Below, piece after piece: positions 11,538 to 23,895 of a stretch of DNA of 64,000 nt. Origin of the DNA: Gambelia wislizenii (taxonomy: Eukaryota; Chordata; Lepidosauria; Squamata; Crotaphytidae); the NCBI GenBank assembly GCA_030847615.1, contig JAUMIR010000005.1, forward strand, positions 164,576,596 to 164,640,595, in the 5' to 3' direction. How positions within the stretch are numbered: the stretch's first letter is position 1; each line of letters starts with the position of its first letter. A program made the translations under genes and the position numbers. The notes below the pieces were generated by a model, which saw only the letters and a list, made by a program, of their open reading frames with translations, did not search any database and was not told the DNA's origin.

Positions 11538-11670
11538 GGGAGGTTTTTAAACAGAGGCTGGATGGCCATCTGTCAGGAGTGCTTTGATTGTGTATTCCTG
11601 CATGGCAGGAGGCTGGACTGGATGGTCCTTGTGGTCTCTTCCAACTCTATGGTTCTATGATTCTATAAAG
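11538..11670 (+). mobile_element. CR1 3' terminus
   Basis: GGAGGTTTTTAAACAGAGGC, GGCTGGACTGGATGGTCCTT and the closing TTCTATGATTCTAT are the CR1 3' end with its octamer tail. It is probably the continuation of the copy ending at 10790. Confidence 0.85.
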
Positions 11671-12439
11671 GAGAGCATCACTAGAAGGTCTTAATAAGTT
11701 GGCAGTTTCATATACAGAAGATGAAATACCTTAAGCCTTGTTGGAAGAGAGCAGTGTTCTTGTGTCTGGAAAGAATACAATTTGGAGGTTTCTCTGGTCT
11801 TTTTTCTTTCTTTTTTTTTTTTTACACTATTCCTACAACTCTTGACCTGATGAATGAATTTAGTATTCATACAAATGTGCTGAATATAAAGTATGAAGTA
11901 ATTACAGCATTGCAATGAAAACAGTTTTGTATATAGGTACACAGAAATCATTTTGACATTTCTATCTTTTCTTCTTTATGTGTGCAAGGTGGCTAACTTG
12001 ATACCATAAGCATGACTCTAATAAAATAAAAATAAAAATAGATCTGATAGTTTTAGTTATGATAGGTAACTTCAGAAGTTATATGTGAGGGGGTGGGGAA
12101 ATAAACCACTTAACTGCACTGAATTCAGTCTGCCCTAAGAATCTGAAAAGCTGTTGATTATTCATGTCCTGGCTTTAGCAAAATATTAAAATATGGGACA
12201 TTCATTATTCCACAGGGACAGGAGTATCCTACTTTGAGATAAATCCAAGTTTCATAAACCAGTCAGGTGTACTACTGGGTAAAAACATGTAGAATTGTGT
12301 CATATCCCTTGCATCTGGGTCCCACTATTGTCCTGAGAAGGATTCAGATTCTAATGAATAATCGACAAGACAGAGGAGCTCCTGGTATGTCAAAAGGATG
12401 ATCAGGAAATAGAAATTAATGCCATATCTCCTCAGATAG
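11671..12439. other. No recognised feature
   Basis: AT-rich, with a T-run at 11811-11823. No named element. Confidence 0.4.
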
Positions 12440-13086
12440 CATGGGCCTAAGCCATCCAGGGTTCTATAGGTCATGGCCAACACTTCGAATTGTGCCCAGA
12501 AACAGACCACAGCCAGTGGAGGTTTTGTAGTAGGAGAGTTGCATCTCCTCACCCCAGTTAACACACTGGGCACAGCTCTTTGGACTATATAAGCCTGCTT
12601 GCAATATGAAATCCTCAGGAGAGTCTCTTCTCTCAGTTCCACCACCTTCACATGCACGGCTGGTGGACACATGAGAAAGGGTCTTTTTAGTGGTCACCCC
12701 TGGGCTTTGGAACTCCTTTTCCAGGGAGGACAGAATAGCCCCCTCCTTGTTTTCCTGCTGGCAGCAGCCAAAGATGTAAAAAAAAAAATTCTGACAAGCC
12801 TTTAGAATTGAAGGTGTTTAAAGAAAGGGCTTTTAAGAAGGTGCTGTGTTGTCTTAATTGTGCTGTTTTTATTTGAATTCAGTTGAATTGATTGAATAAA
12901 CTAAATTATTTGTAATTATATATTTTAAACTGTTTTAATATTGTGAATAGTTTAATTCTATTTTAATGGTATTTTTGTATATTTGAAATCTATTGTACTT
13001 CTTTTAATTTGTAAGCTTCCATGAGTCCTAGTTTTTTTGGGAAGGGTGGAATATAAATACAGATGATGATGATGATGATGATGATA
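12440..13086 (+). mobile_element. L2-type LINE 3' region
   Basis: The segment GAGAAAGGGTCTTTTTAGTG GTC...CTTTGGAACTCC corresponds to the conserved end of L2 ORF2 (EKGSFSGHPWALELL in translation). An AT-rich 3' UTR follows, and the end GGGAAGGGTGGAATATAAAT carries a (GAT)n tail at 13065-13086. The 12440-12560 part (AATTGTGCCCAGAAACAGAC) recurs widely in reptile genomes in my memory and may belong to the same or an adjoining element. Confidence 0.65.
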
Positions 13087-13636
13087 TAAATACTGAAGTG
13101 CCAAAATTCACCTCTTTTTTTGGACATGTCTTTCTTTAGGCACATGTGTCATGCAAAATTTTATATAGTTCTGAAGCTTTGATAAGAGAATGTAATCTGA
13201 TAATCTTACACGACGACAAAGTACCTGAACTGTGGTGATAGGATTTCAAAGAAATCCTATATCCGATTTATAGGATTACTTATTTATAGGATTATAAGAT
13301 TTACATTTACAGTTCTGAAACTACTTGCTGATGTAAACACTTTGATCCAGTTAGTCATAGTTCCACAAACCTTTTCAGCTCCAGATGTGTTAATAAGTAA
13401 AGCCCTGTTCTGTTCTTCTCCAGATGTAGGTCAAATATGTGGAGGAGAGTCTGGGAATGTGTTGCAACCCCAAAATATCTCATGTGTTGCTGGCACTACT
13501 CACACAATGGGCAATCATTTACCTTCTTAGATAGGGGTGTACAGGATCTGCAGTTTACACCTCTGTGTGAGCAGGTAGCCATCTCCTATGTCTCCTACAT
13601 GTCAAAGAAACAGACCATAGTGTTGGGAGTAGGCCT
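13087..13636. other. No recognised feature
   Basis: AT-rich with a local imperfect repeat of ATAGGATTA near 13255-13290. Nothing assignable. Confidence 0.4.
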
Positions 13637-14120
13637 AGGGCTTGTCTAGACAATAAGATATAATGCAGATTGATACACATTGTCACAAATTCACAGCAGT
13701 GCTAAATTGTCTCCAATGTCTTTTAGCAAAATATATTGTATGTGAAGCTATCCACATTTGAAGTGCACATACAGCATGCTTGCCAATCAAGATGGTGGCT
13801 GAGAGCACAGCATGTTATTATTCTCCACACATGTTGTCACCACTGCACAGTGTGTGTGTGTGTGTGTATAATTTGTAACTCAAAGGTTTGCAAGTGCGAC
13901 CTTCTGTTTATAGAAAGCTCTTTGGTCACCTCAGTGCAGCAAAAAAGCACACAGTCAGAAATATGAAATGTGAAAATGGCACTTCTGGCCACTTCTTTAC
14001 AAGCCTGCCCCCCACCTGCACATCTGACCAATCCACTGTCCGCTTTCACCCTCGCCAAGAATGAGCAGCATTCCGAATTGGATGTCCAGACAAGTGATAA
14101 TGCACATATCCACACATTAT
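13637..14120 (-). mobile_element. Probable relative of DNA-element family A
   Basis: It starts AGGGCTTGTCTAGAC, like the terminus of the elements at 6694 and 25142. Its interior AAGCCTGCCCCCCACCTGCA CATCTGACCAATCC resembles the equivalent block of copy 1. The distal end is not defined. A (GT)n run lies at 13850-13867. Confidence 0.4.
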
Positions 14121-14494
14121 TTTAAAAACTTCATGAAAATCTGTGAAGGCCTTTCTCGCACAGTATATGCCCCCCCTTCCTTCTGAATCCCATGAATCTT
14201 ATTCAGATCTTGTTGGGACAAAAGGTATTCTCTGCACATTCTATCAGGAGTATTTTCATTGTCTAGTCAACCCCCCTAGTGTCATGGTCCATCATGTTTG
14301 TCCTATGCATAGAGAAAGTCTGAATAGGGTAGCTTAAATGATGGTACATTTGATTTAAAAGCTGCTAGTTTAAGTTTATATTATTAATGTCATTAGCGTT
14401 TCAACAATACCACTCTATGCTACATAGTAAAAACATTAAGGCTGAAATGAGTATTGGATTCAGCCTTACTAAAATTTGAAGGAGCTCACACAGG

Positions 14495-14605
14495 GGTGTG
14501 AATTGTGCAGCCTTTTAGATATTGCTGAATTGCTACTCCCAGCATCCCTCATTATTGCTTAATGCTGGCTAGGCTTTTGGGAGCTATAGTCCAATTAGTC
14601 TGTAG
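14495..14605. mobile_element. Small palindromic hAT-like MITE
   Basis: The two halves, GCTACTCCCAGCATCCCTCA and GCTGGCTAGGCTTTTGGGAG CTATAGTCCAAT, are complementary in outline, matching the common squamate element built from GTTGGACTACAACTCCCA-type arms. Strongly decayed. Confidence 0.5.
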
Positions 14606-14667
14606 TCTGATTAGGTCATCCCACTCTGGGATATTTAGAATGTATGTGCTAGCCCTATCTCCTAACT

Positions 14668-15085
14668 CAGGGATGGGAAAAGTGCAGCCCACAGGCCACA
14701 TGTGGCCTTTTGAACCCCTCAGTGTGACCCCTGAAGCCCCCCAGAGCCTCCAGGTGAACATCTTAAAACAAATTTTCTTGCCAATTTGCAGTTGATTTTT
14801 TTTACCTGAAAACTGACCAAAGCCCCCCTGCCACAGCCACCTACAAATGTGGTGCTTTGTTTCTACAGCCCCCTCAAAGCCCCAGGTTGCCCCAATTTAT
14901 TAAAAAATGGGCTGTTTGGGGGGGCAATTTTTCACCCAAGAACATGCCAAAAGCCCCTCCCCCAATTATCCACAAATGTGGTGGTTTGCTTACTCCAAGC
15001 CCTCAGAGTCCCCAACCCCTCAAAAAAGTTTTTTAAAAATGGGAAAAGGTGTCCTCAAATTGACCAAAATAATGGCTGGTGTGGG
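14668..15085 (+). mobile_element. hAT-like MITE, left end
   Basis: It begins CAGGGATGGGAAAAGTGCAG CCCACAGGCCACATG, the same terminus as the element at 28721-29148. The right terminus is missing and the sequence merges into the next LINE remnant. C-rich internal blocks around 14825, 14875 and 14945 look like decayed internal repeats. Confidence 0.6.
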
Positions 15086-15109
15086 CTGATAACATGATTG
15101 TTACCTTAC

Positions 15110-15925
15110 ATCAGATACTTGCCATTGATTATGAGTTTTTGCCTTTTTGGTTTTGCAAGATGAGTCTAAACTATCAGCTAAATGGCAATATCTACAACTG
15201 AGAAACATTTATAATCCAGATTTGGCTCTGCAGCTTTAAGGGCATCTGAGGTTCCATTAATATTAGAGACATTAATTGAGGCCAACCAAGCATCTAAACC
15301 AGCAATTTATATATAAGTTTCTGTTATCTGTAAATAAATATGATATGTGAGGTTTACAGCAAGAATGGAATAGAGAATTGTAATATCCTGTTCAGATTAA
15401 TTGATGGCGATTGGTTTTAACATCTATAACTATTATGGCTATAGATCTCTGACTATGTCTTATACAACAGAAATTCCTCTTTTGAGTTTATTGGTCACCA
15501 CAAAATCTGTTCAAGAAATGGGCTTCTAAATCAGCAACTTGTTGGAGATGTAATACTGCTAACACTTCCTTAATGCATTTGGAGTTGTCCCATAGTAGCT
15601 ACATTTTGGGAGGAAAAAATTGTACAAGTAAATTTGGTTTTGGAAAGTTCCTTGATATTCAGGGACGTACATGTTCTTTTGAGTTATTTATCTGTTTCTT
15701 GGAAATTAACAAATGGCCAATGGAAGTGGATTTTTCATGTCCTCTTGACTGCTAAAAGATTAATATTTTGTTACTGGAAAGATAATTTTTCTTCACCAGT
15801 GATCCAGTGGAGAGAAGACTGAACAATGCTTGCAACATTTGAAAGAAAGATGTATAGACAAAATTTACAAATGGAGTTATATTTGGATATTTGGTCAACT
15901 TTTATAGAAACTTATGGCTAATGTG
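15110..15925 (+). pseudogene. L1/Tx1-type ORF2 C-terminal remnant
   Basis: Frames scattered over this stretch carry the C-terminal landmarks of an L1-clade ORF2. KWFLTPKSVQEM-like and CWRCNTANTSLMHLEWS (the Cys-rich CWxC...H motif) lie near 15500-15590, and YWKDNFSSPVIQWREDLNNA followed by YRQNLQMELYLDIWSTFIET near 15770-15910. Frameshifts and stops are frequent. The position of the Cys-rich block and the W-rich end fit L1 or Tx1; I cannot separate these. The element would have run to a 3' UTR after 15925, which I cannot delimit. Confidence 0.65.
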
Positions 15926-17865
15926 GTTATTTTTCCTCCCTTTGTGTTTTTATTTTCCTGCTTTTGTTACACTGGAACATTGTATGTTACTAAGATCCCT
16001 TATGAATGTAAATACATTTTTAAATGTTGAAAAATAAGAAAAATATGACATATAGGAAAATACTGTGAAGTTTAATTTATTTCCCAAAATTCACATTGTC
16101 TATAAGACTGAGAGCTATACAAAGATGTTCTGCACTGTTATTTTTATTTATTACAAAAGAGATAAATTTATACAAATTAGGCATAGGTTTTCCATATACC
16201 ATATATCCTTCGTAACAAAGAATTAACAAGTAATGCAACATTAGATTTAGGGTTACATTTGTATGATACCATTTATTTTTCATAATGTTGTTTTAAAAAA
16301 GACATGTGGACAAAAGTTACAAAGTTATTTATGATTTCAAAAGTTCATTTCTGTATGGCCTTACTTGTTAGTGATGTATATTGACTGCTTGAAAGTGTGT
16401 TAATTTCATTGGCAGTGCTATTTGCCAGACTTTTTTCAACCATTCAGAGACCTGAGACATTTCCTAAGATTTCAGATAAAGAACCATACTCTTGTTTGTG
16501 TTAAGAGGTATAAAATTATTGTAAAACCATAGGTTAAATATTTGCAAATGTGTCATTTTTAATAATTTTTAACCGCATTTTCTTTCTGCTCATTACTATT
16601 TAAATGTAGAGAAAGCATCTGGACTGTGTTTATGGATTAGGTATTCTCAGAAAGTGACTAGACAAATGTGAATATTTCAGTGAATTTTTTATAGTGAATG
16701 ACATAAAGTATACACTTATGGCAACTTCATCTAACACTTTCAGTTCACATCATGACAGGCAGGCCAGATTAACTCAAATGAGTGTGTGAATAGATATGTA
16801 TAGGACTGAGGCAATTGTACTAGAGCAAATGTATTAGTGATTCATTTGCTCTTAACACACAGCTTTTTGTCCTTTTTAAAGTGTCTGGACATTGGATAAA
16901 ATTTTCAGTGATGATGGCTTTAAATAAGCAATGTAAATCTAGCTCCCTTTTCAACTGGTAGAGGGCAGTTTTGCAAAGATTCTGTGTGTCATTTGGGCTG
17001 AGCTAGTGATTTGCTCAGATTTTTGTAGTCCCCAGCCACAGTATTGATTTATCATGTGACATATTGTACTTTATAACAATACAGCCAGCTTCTGTCCCTC
17101 AGCCAGTGGATTCTATTATATACTAGGGGTGCTACTTATTAAGGATGTTATATTGCTCCTTTTTTTTCACCTTGATGGTATGGTTAATTACGTAAATGGT
17201 TCAGATAAATCAGTGGCTTAAATTACAAGTATTATGGTTTTGCTATTACAGCCAGTCTCTTGTCACAACTGAGGATGTTGTACTATTTCAGTCACATTTG
17301 ATTGACCTTTCTCTTTGTTTTCCTCTTCAGATATTATTTTCAAAAGAGGAATTTCTATCTCATTGAATGATTTCCTGCATTTTCAGAGGCCAGAATCTTA
17401 TGTCCAGCATTAGTAGCCTCAAAATATTTCTATAGCTAATACTAGTATACCAAAAGTGCCACTGTATATACTTTATAGTATATGCTTTCCCTTTTTATAT
17501 AACAAAAGGTGGCTTGTCCCACTAGCACAATTAAGAAGAATGTATTTTTCTTCTTACATCTGAGACCCCCACAGATCTCTTTCTGAAAATTTAGTAGTAC
17601 CTTCACTTCCCTGCAAACCACAGTGCAGCAATCACCTGTTTTTGAAACCTGGATGGAAAAGCCTAACAGACCTTCTCTCTTTCCAAAAAGAAATCAATTT
17701 CAGGTTTTTCTTTGTTCCTTGCAAGAGCTCCCCTTCAAAATCCACTCTCTGCACTTTCCCTTCCATTGCTGAAGAAACTGTTGTGGCTTTCTGGGGATAG
17801 GAAGGGAGAGCTACAGAGAGTAGTTGCAGGCACTCCTTGATCACATTTGGATGACATATAACATC
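15926..17865. other. Repeat-poor AT-rich stretch
   Basis: Nearly 2 kb with no recognisable mobile element and no exon. It is one of the few such stretches in the window and a candidate for unique or conserved non-coding DNA. Confidence 0.4.
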
Positions 17866-17919
17866 CCACCAGGTGTTGCACATATTCAAACACCACCAGG
17901 TATTGCACATATTCAGGTA
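17866..17919. repeat. 27-bp tandem duplication
   Basis: CCACCAGGTGTTGCACATAT is followed 27 bp later by CCACCAGGTATTGCACATAT. Two copies, one mismatch in the compared part. Confidence 0.85.
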
Positions 17920-19953
17920 GTGCACAAAGCCCCATTCCATTTCAGGGCAAAAAAAGGGGGGGTGCACCACAAATTATTTAAGAAACATTTTCTCCCCCCC
18001 CCCTTTTTTTTTAAATAGCAATGACGTTTTAAATTTCCAAATTCACTTTTACAGCAACAGCCAGTTTAACCCAGTTGTTAAAACACACAATACAATATGG
18101 ATGATCACAGACAGGAAGCTGTGCTAGGATGATCATACAGAGATCTCACTCCCTTCCCACCTTCACCCCATTTCCCACCCTCTGAAAAACTTTAAAAGGG
18201 AATTGTAGGGTCTATTAAACTCCATTTTCCCATTTTCATACTTCCACATTCATGTAATAAAGCCCATTACCTTTTTTAAAAACTTCAAAACCACAACTTT
18301 TGACTATCAAGTTTAACACTTTTTCAAACCCCTAGATATGCAAATTTAAATACGAAGACAAGACATCAGCCAGTCAGTTTGACATGGACCTAGACTGAAA
18401 CTCTCATGAGTCTAACCATTTGGAAAAGTGATGCCTTTTTGTCCTAAAATGAGTCATAAAAGAAAAATCAAAGCTGGGAACAGCACCTATGATTTAGGGA
18501 GACTGCTACATTTGGGGTGGAAAAAATATGTCCTATGCTTGAAGGTGGTAAAGGGTTTGAGCAATGGAAAAATGGATGGAGGCCAGGGTGTTGGGGGCAA
18601 TGGTCTTAAAGATTGATTTGCATTACTTTCATGCTAAAGAAAGCCTATAATTTTATTTGGGCTTATGCTCTATGCAAAAATTGACATGGGATAATGCAAG
18701 GTTTTTTTTTTTTTTTTTCATGCCAAGCGGTAACTGCATGTGAGTAGAATTGAATCATAATGGCTAGGTTTAGGTTCTCTGTGGGAGAGTCTCTCAAGTT
18801 GCTCAATTTGTATGAAACTGTGTTTAAAAGAACGGCAGTGATTATCTCTGCATTTATTTTAGCATGCTAGGAAGTTTACGCATCTTAAAATCATTAAAGA
18901 TGACTGAAGAATACCCATGATGACTTACTAACCCTTCAACTATATGGACATTTCCCTTGCATCAGTGTAATATCTTACAAGTCCCTTGATTCCTTCTCTC
19001 TCTCGCCAACCTGTCCCTTTTTGTCTTATTCCGTAATTCCCAGTCAATTTTTTTAACCTCGTTCACTCAGACATTTTGCATGTAGAAACTTCACTTCCTG
19101 GCCCTCAAGGAACTGATAGCAACAACTGACTTCTACTCAAGAAACTTCTTTATTAGAAAGTGGGGAATATTCTTAAACAGTGCCAGGGATGGACACAGTA
19201 TTACTATTTTGAATCATTCTAAAACACTGAGTGAAAATTTATGTGCATTACCAATGTGTGTGTTTTGGTAGACCAGTTCCCATATCACCTGCTCCCCCAA
19301 TGAGGCTGGTTTAAAGAACAACATGGTCCAGCACTAGCTGTGGCATATTTTAACTGTGGATGAATAAACTTTGCATGTATTTACTTTTTTTTGAGAATGG
19401 GGGAAGAGGTGGCTAATTGAACATTTTCAAGATCATATTTTTAAAGTAAGGCATAATCCAATTTAATATTAAAATTATAATGCTTTCATGTTGAAAGTAA
19501 ACTTACTTTGCTGATTCAACATGAATTAATGGTGCACTGCTAAATACTTTGATAGCTAAACTTGCAAGGAACTCTTTTAACAGTGTGTCTCTTCTGCCAC
19601 ATCATAAGCAAGTGTTTCATTTGGGGTCAAAAAGAAAATCTCAAGGCTTTAGCAGTACAGTGTTTTTATCTTATTGTGAGAAAAAGGGTGTCATGTATTT
19701 TTTTAAGATCTTTTTTTACATTCAGAGACTGTGTGCACTTGCATTCTTACTCTTCAGAAATAACCCTCCAGAAGAGGGTTATGTTCCAACTCCTAAAAGG
19801 AACAGTTTTATGTCCTCTGATAAAGAAGTCTTCATTGGATCCCAATAGTCTAGGTAACTGCTTGTCAGATTTGTCTTTCTTTTCCAAGGAAAGTCATAGA
19901 GTTCTAGCAGTAGATTTTTTAAAACTCCAAATTTTCATCATTGGCTGCTGACA
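17920..19953. other. No recognised feature
   Basis: Two kilobases with no assignable element, homopolymer runs at 17993-18013 and 18701-18718 apart. Confidence 0.4.
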
Positions 19954-21250
19954 TACTGCAGAAATAATCCTGTTTGACACTGCATTAATTGCCATGGCTC
20001 AATGCTATGGAATTTTGGAATTTGTAGTTATGTGATATATTTAGCCTTCTCTGTCAGAGAATTCTGGTGTCACAACAAGCTACAAATCCCAGGGTGCCAT
20101 TTACACAATGAAAATGTCCCGGGAAGAATTTGTGTCGATCCCTGGCAGTTTACACGTACATCGGGTCGGGTACGTGATTTTCGGAAGGGGGGCCACCTTT
20201 TATCCCTCAACCTGCAGGACTTCCAGTCCCGCAGGTTGTGCCGGTTTTTAAAAAAGTCACTGGAGGATTCAGAAATCGGAAATGTAAACAGCATGGGACA
20301 AAATATCTCGGTACCAGGGGATGGCTGGAAATGGTGACTGGGGGTGGGCTTAGAGATCAGCGACCAGAAAAGGAGGGGTCAGTCACCCATTCAACAGATC
20401 CAGCCTCACCAGCTGAAAATAAAGGCATCCCTTCCAACTGCACATAGATTGGTATGCGCGCGTGTGTACTCAATCACCTTTTTAAATGGATTTCTACACT
20501 GCAAACCCTTCAGCTTTAACCTCTTCCTCAACTGCATGTTACAAAGAGATCGTGGTGGGCAGAGGGTCACCCATTCATCCCCTGCCTTGATCACATCCCT
20601 GGGTCTGAACGGGCACAGTAAAATATTCCAGCCTCTGAGCAAATGAACACACTTTTATTCCCCCCCCCGTCACAATGCACAGTAAAAAAAATGCCAGCAT
20701 CCGTGTCTTTTAAAATGCCTGTCTATCACTGGCTTGAAATCTTCACTCTGCAGTTAAAACTCTCCTTTAAGGGTTAACATTTTAAAGAGGCAAGGGGAAT
20801 CCCCAGCCTCCCCTCCCCAGCCTTAATTTCAAAAGGAAAGCACTCGTTCCTGCCTCTGAGCAAAAGCTCACATTCTGGGTCTTTCAAAATGCCTTCTGCT
20901 TAAAGGGTTAACATTTTAAAGAGGCAAGGGGAATACCAAACCTCTGCCCCCTCTCTCCCCCCCCCCCAGCCAGGCAATAGCATCGCTCGTGGCGCAGAAC
21001 TCTAAAGGAAGTGTGTCACCGAGGTTGTGAAAACACGACTAATCGCATCCTTGATTGACAGCCAAAAAAAAACAAAAAAAATCCCGGTAAGCTAAACATG
21101 TGTAAAGTATAAACAGTGAGGGATGGATACGGGATCAAGAAGTCACGGTAAGCCCCCACGACAAAACTTGTCATGTAACTGGCACCCAGGATTCCATAGG
21201 ATGGAGCCATGATAGTTAAAGCAGGGTTAAACTGCATTATATCTGCAGTG
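19954..21250. mobile_element. Fold-back MITE with 1.1-kb core
   Basis: The left arm (ACTGCAGAAATAATCC, then GCCATGGCTCAATGCTATGG) at 19955-20100 is complementary to the right arm at 21180-21250 (GGATTCCATAGGATGGAGCC, then ATATCTGCAGTG). These arms form a well-known palindromic squamate MITE, probably hAT-like. Here they are separated by about 1.1 kb of unrelated, GC-richer sequence. Within it GGGTTAACATTTTAAAGAGG CAAGGGGAAT occurs twice (20771 and 20904) and CTCTGAGCAAA-type blocks recur, so the core is partly tandem. No coding motif. Confidence 0.6.
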
Positions 21251-21792
21251 TGTTAGAAGCCAATGAAGCTGATTATTTGCAACCATTTCAAATGGAGTTT
21301 TGGAGCAAAAATGGCTTTGGTTACTTGGCAGATGACCTACACCCAGAAATAAACAGGAATGTTTCCATGTTGAATCAAATTGAGGTTTCAGCAGTATTTG
21401 ATATCACTGATCATGTAGTCTTTCTGTCTGATATGGCTCCTGAAGATGCCATTTTACCTACTGGGCAAAACTTTCCAAAATGTGAGCACTTAGACTCATA
21501 ACCATTGTGTTATAGGGTTCTTTAAGGACTTGATATTGTTCCCTAACCTTTCTGGCATCTACATGGGCACATTGTGGAGGGCTATCTAAGGTTTTGGAGT
21601 TAATCATGTCTTTCCTCTTTTCTTGAACTGGTGTCTGGGTATAATGAGGGACTGAACATACTGAACAACTCTATTAATCAACAGTCACAATGATGCTTAG
21701 TCACTTTCTGGAACAAATGGAGGCTCTGTCTAGGCAAGAAGAAGTAGATGAGCCAACTAGGAATGGCGCGGAGGGGGCTGCCCTTTTCAAAA

Positions 21793-21900
21793 GAGAGCCA
21801 GCATGGTGTACTGGTTTGCGCATTGGAATATGACTCTGGAGACCAGTGAATCCCCCTTGACCCTGGAAAGCCACTGGGTGACGGTTGGCAACAACAACAG
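21793..21900 (+). mobile_element. Truncated tRNA-derived SINE
   Basis: GAGCCAGCATGGTGTACTGG and AAGCCACTGGGTGACGGTTG mark the head and body of the same SINE family as at 2925. The tail is cut off and replaced by an AAC run. Flanking 21251-21792 and 21901-22189 hold nothing I can name. Confidence 0.8.
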
Positions 21901-22189
21901 CATTTTTGGGGTGGGGCTGCACTCCCACCACTTGGGGTACCCTTGGATCTAGCAAGTCAACTTGCTGGTTCATCTGCTGCTGCCTATCTTGGAGAAAACA
22001 AATCAGACCGCAGTGATCTGTGATTTAGTAACTTCTTCTTTGGGTGACGGTAAAGCACTATGTGTGGTTCTTGAAATGTGCCCTTGAAATGTTGTCAGAA
22101 ACCACAGCTATTGCCAGATGTTGTCTGCTGTATAATTATATCACTGTATCACTGATCTTAAAACAACTGCACATGCTTCCCATTTGTTT

Positions 22190-22560
22190 CTAAGCCCAAT
22201 TCAAGGGGCCATTTTTTTTAACACATGAAGCCCTAAACAACTTGGGGCCAGGTTATTTGAAATACAGGCTCATCTGATACGATCCTTCCTGGAATTTGTG
22301 GTCTTTCTAAAAGGCCCCTTCAGTAGCAGCACTCATGTGGAAATCTGTTCAGGGGAACTTAGGATAACTTCACCACTACTCATTTGTTGACCAGCATTAA
22401 ATACTTCTACAGGACTTTTTGGTCAGCCTTTTATACTTTTTAGTAGGTGGGGCTTTGTTTATTTATGATTTAATTTTGGAAAGTATGTATGGCTTTGAAG
22501 GCCTTGTTGGGCAGAAAAATAATATTTAAATATTATAAAAGATAATAAAAATAGATTTTT
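22190..22560 (+). mobile_element. L2-type LINE 3' region
   Basis: CCCAATTCAAGGGGCCATTT, AAGCCCTAAACAACTTGGGG CCAGG and GGCTTTGAAGGCCTTGTTGG GCAGAAAAATAA follow the conserved order of reptile L2 3' ends. No open frame remains. Confidence 0.7.
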
Positions 22561-23163
22561 CCCTATAAAAAGAAAACAAAGCCCACGCAGTAGTAAAAGG
22601 GATTATTTTGTACTTTCTCTTGGTCAGTGACAGGTTCAGTGGACAAGAGAATTACAGGGCATTCTATCTACAATCAGTGAATAACAAATAATCTTAAAAT
22701 CACACATTTTACACATTTTCAAATAGCAACATTGCCAGTAACTCTTCTTTTTAAAAAAATATTTCATGTATCCTGAATTCCTGATACACCTATAACTTCA
22801 TCCTAAAATTGAAGTATAGATGAATAATCTTCCCCCAGCTATTCATTTTTAATTCTGCTTCAGGACATCTGGTATAAAAATGAGTTTCTAGACTAGCAGT
22901 GGAATCTCTCTCTGAAAATGCAAAATTGCCCTCCACTCTACCTGAAGAAGCAGACAAGTTTAAGTACTACAGGGTAAAAATATGCCACATGCATAACTCT
23001 ATCCCACAACAGAGGAAAATGGCCATAGGGCTCACAAGAAATGGCAGGAAGTCTGTCACTATTGCTCCCTCAACCATTTGCCACCTGAGATACTTGCCTT
23101 ATTTTGCCTAAAAGTGTGGCTGGTTCCCTTATTTCTTTGCCTCTTGCACATGGATTAACTATA
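22561..23163. other. No recognised feature
   Basis: AT-rich; nothing assignable. Confidence 0.4.
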
Positions 23164-23426
23164 CAGTTAGCCTTCAACTTTCATGGGGGTTAGGGGTGCA
23201 GCAGCCCTGTGAAAGTGGAAAACCCACAGATATAGGCCCACTATTTATTTATTTATTTACCTGAGAGAACACTTCTCTGGGCACTTGTACTTTTTTAGGC
23301 ATCTACAAGAAATTGACAATAGAATCACTCTGGAGGACCTACAAATGCCTAGAGAGAACATCTTAATCAATTCTACGAATAATCAAATACATGAATGCTC
23401 AACCCACAAACATGGAGCGATGACTT
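23164..23426. mobile_element. Tigger-like MITE (GC-cargo family)
   Basis: It starts CAGTTAGCCTTCAACTTTCA TGGGGGTTAGGGG after a TA, resembling the termini at 40281 and 61845. It ends ACATGGAGCGATGACTT before a TA at 23427-23428. The outer TIR is intact enough to pair. The GC-rich core of its relatives is absent. Confidence 0.55.
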
Positions 23427-23428
23427 TA

Positions 23429-23895
23429 CAGTTGGATCCCCATAATCCACAGAACCAATATCTGCGGTTTCAGCTATCTGGAAGACACAAAACAGGCATA
23501 CATACCATAGAGGCATCCTAAAAATGCCTAGAGAGGTGTCTAGGTCAGTGGTTCTGAACCTGTGGGTCTCCAGATGTTGTTGGACTACAGTTCCCAGGAG
23601 ACTTCTGAGGTCTCACCTTGACAGCCAGGTGTCCTCCCAGACAGTAGTGAGGCTGTAAGATTGAACTCACAGCTTCACTAATGACTGGGAGGACCACCTG
23701 GCTGTCAAGGTGAGACCTCAGAGGGCTCCTGGGAACTGTAGTCCAACAACATCTGGGGACCCACAGGTTGAGAACCACTGTTCTAGGTCCTCCGACACAA
23801 CTGTATGGTATGTTTTAACTGGAAGTCTATTATTGGTTTCCAGTGTCCATGGTAAGTCTGGGAACTGAACCACCATGGATACGGGAGTCTGGATA
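23429..23895. mobile_element. Tigger-like MITE, interrupted
   Basis: CAGTTGGATCCCCATAATCC at the left and CCATGGATACGGGAGTCTGG at the right are degenerate Tigger-type ends. It begins directly after the TA that closes the preceding element. The hAT element at 23546-23780 sits inside it. The exact right end is uncertain. Confidence 0.5.
23546..23780. mobile_element. hAT MITE with 8-bp TSD
   Basis: A 235-bp palindromic element with termini CAGTGGTTCTGAACCTGTGG and the complement of CCACAGGTTGAGAACCACTG. Arms continue through CCAGATGTTGTTGGACTACA and a GGTCTCACCTTGACAGCCAG block. The flanks GTCTAGGT (23538-23545) and TTCTAGGT (23781-23788) are an 8-bp target-site duplication with one mismatch, as expected for hAT. 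The CAGTGGTTCTCAACC-type end is that of the Charlie/MER1 group in vertebrates. Confidence 0.88.
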
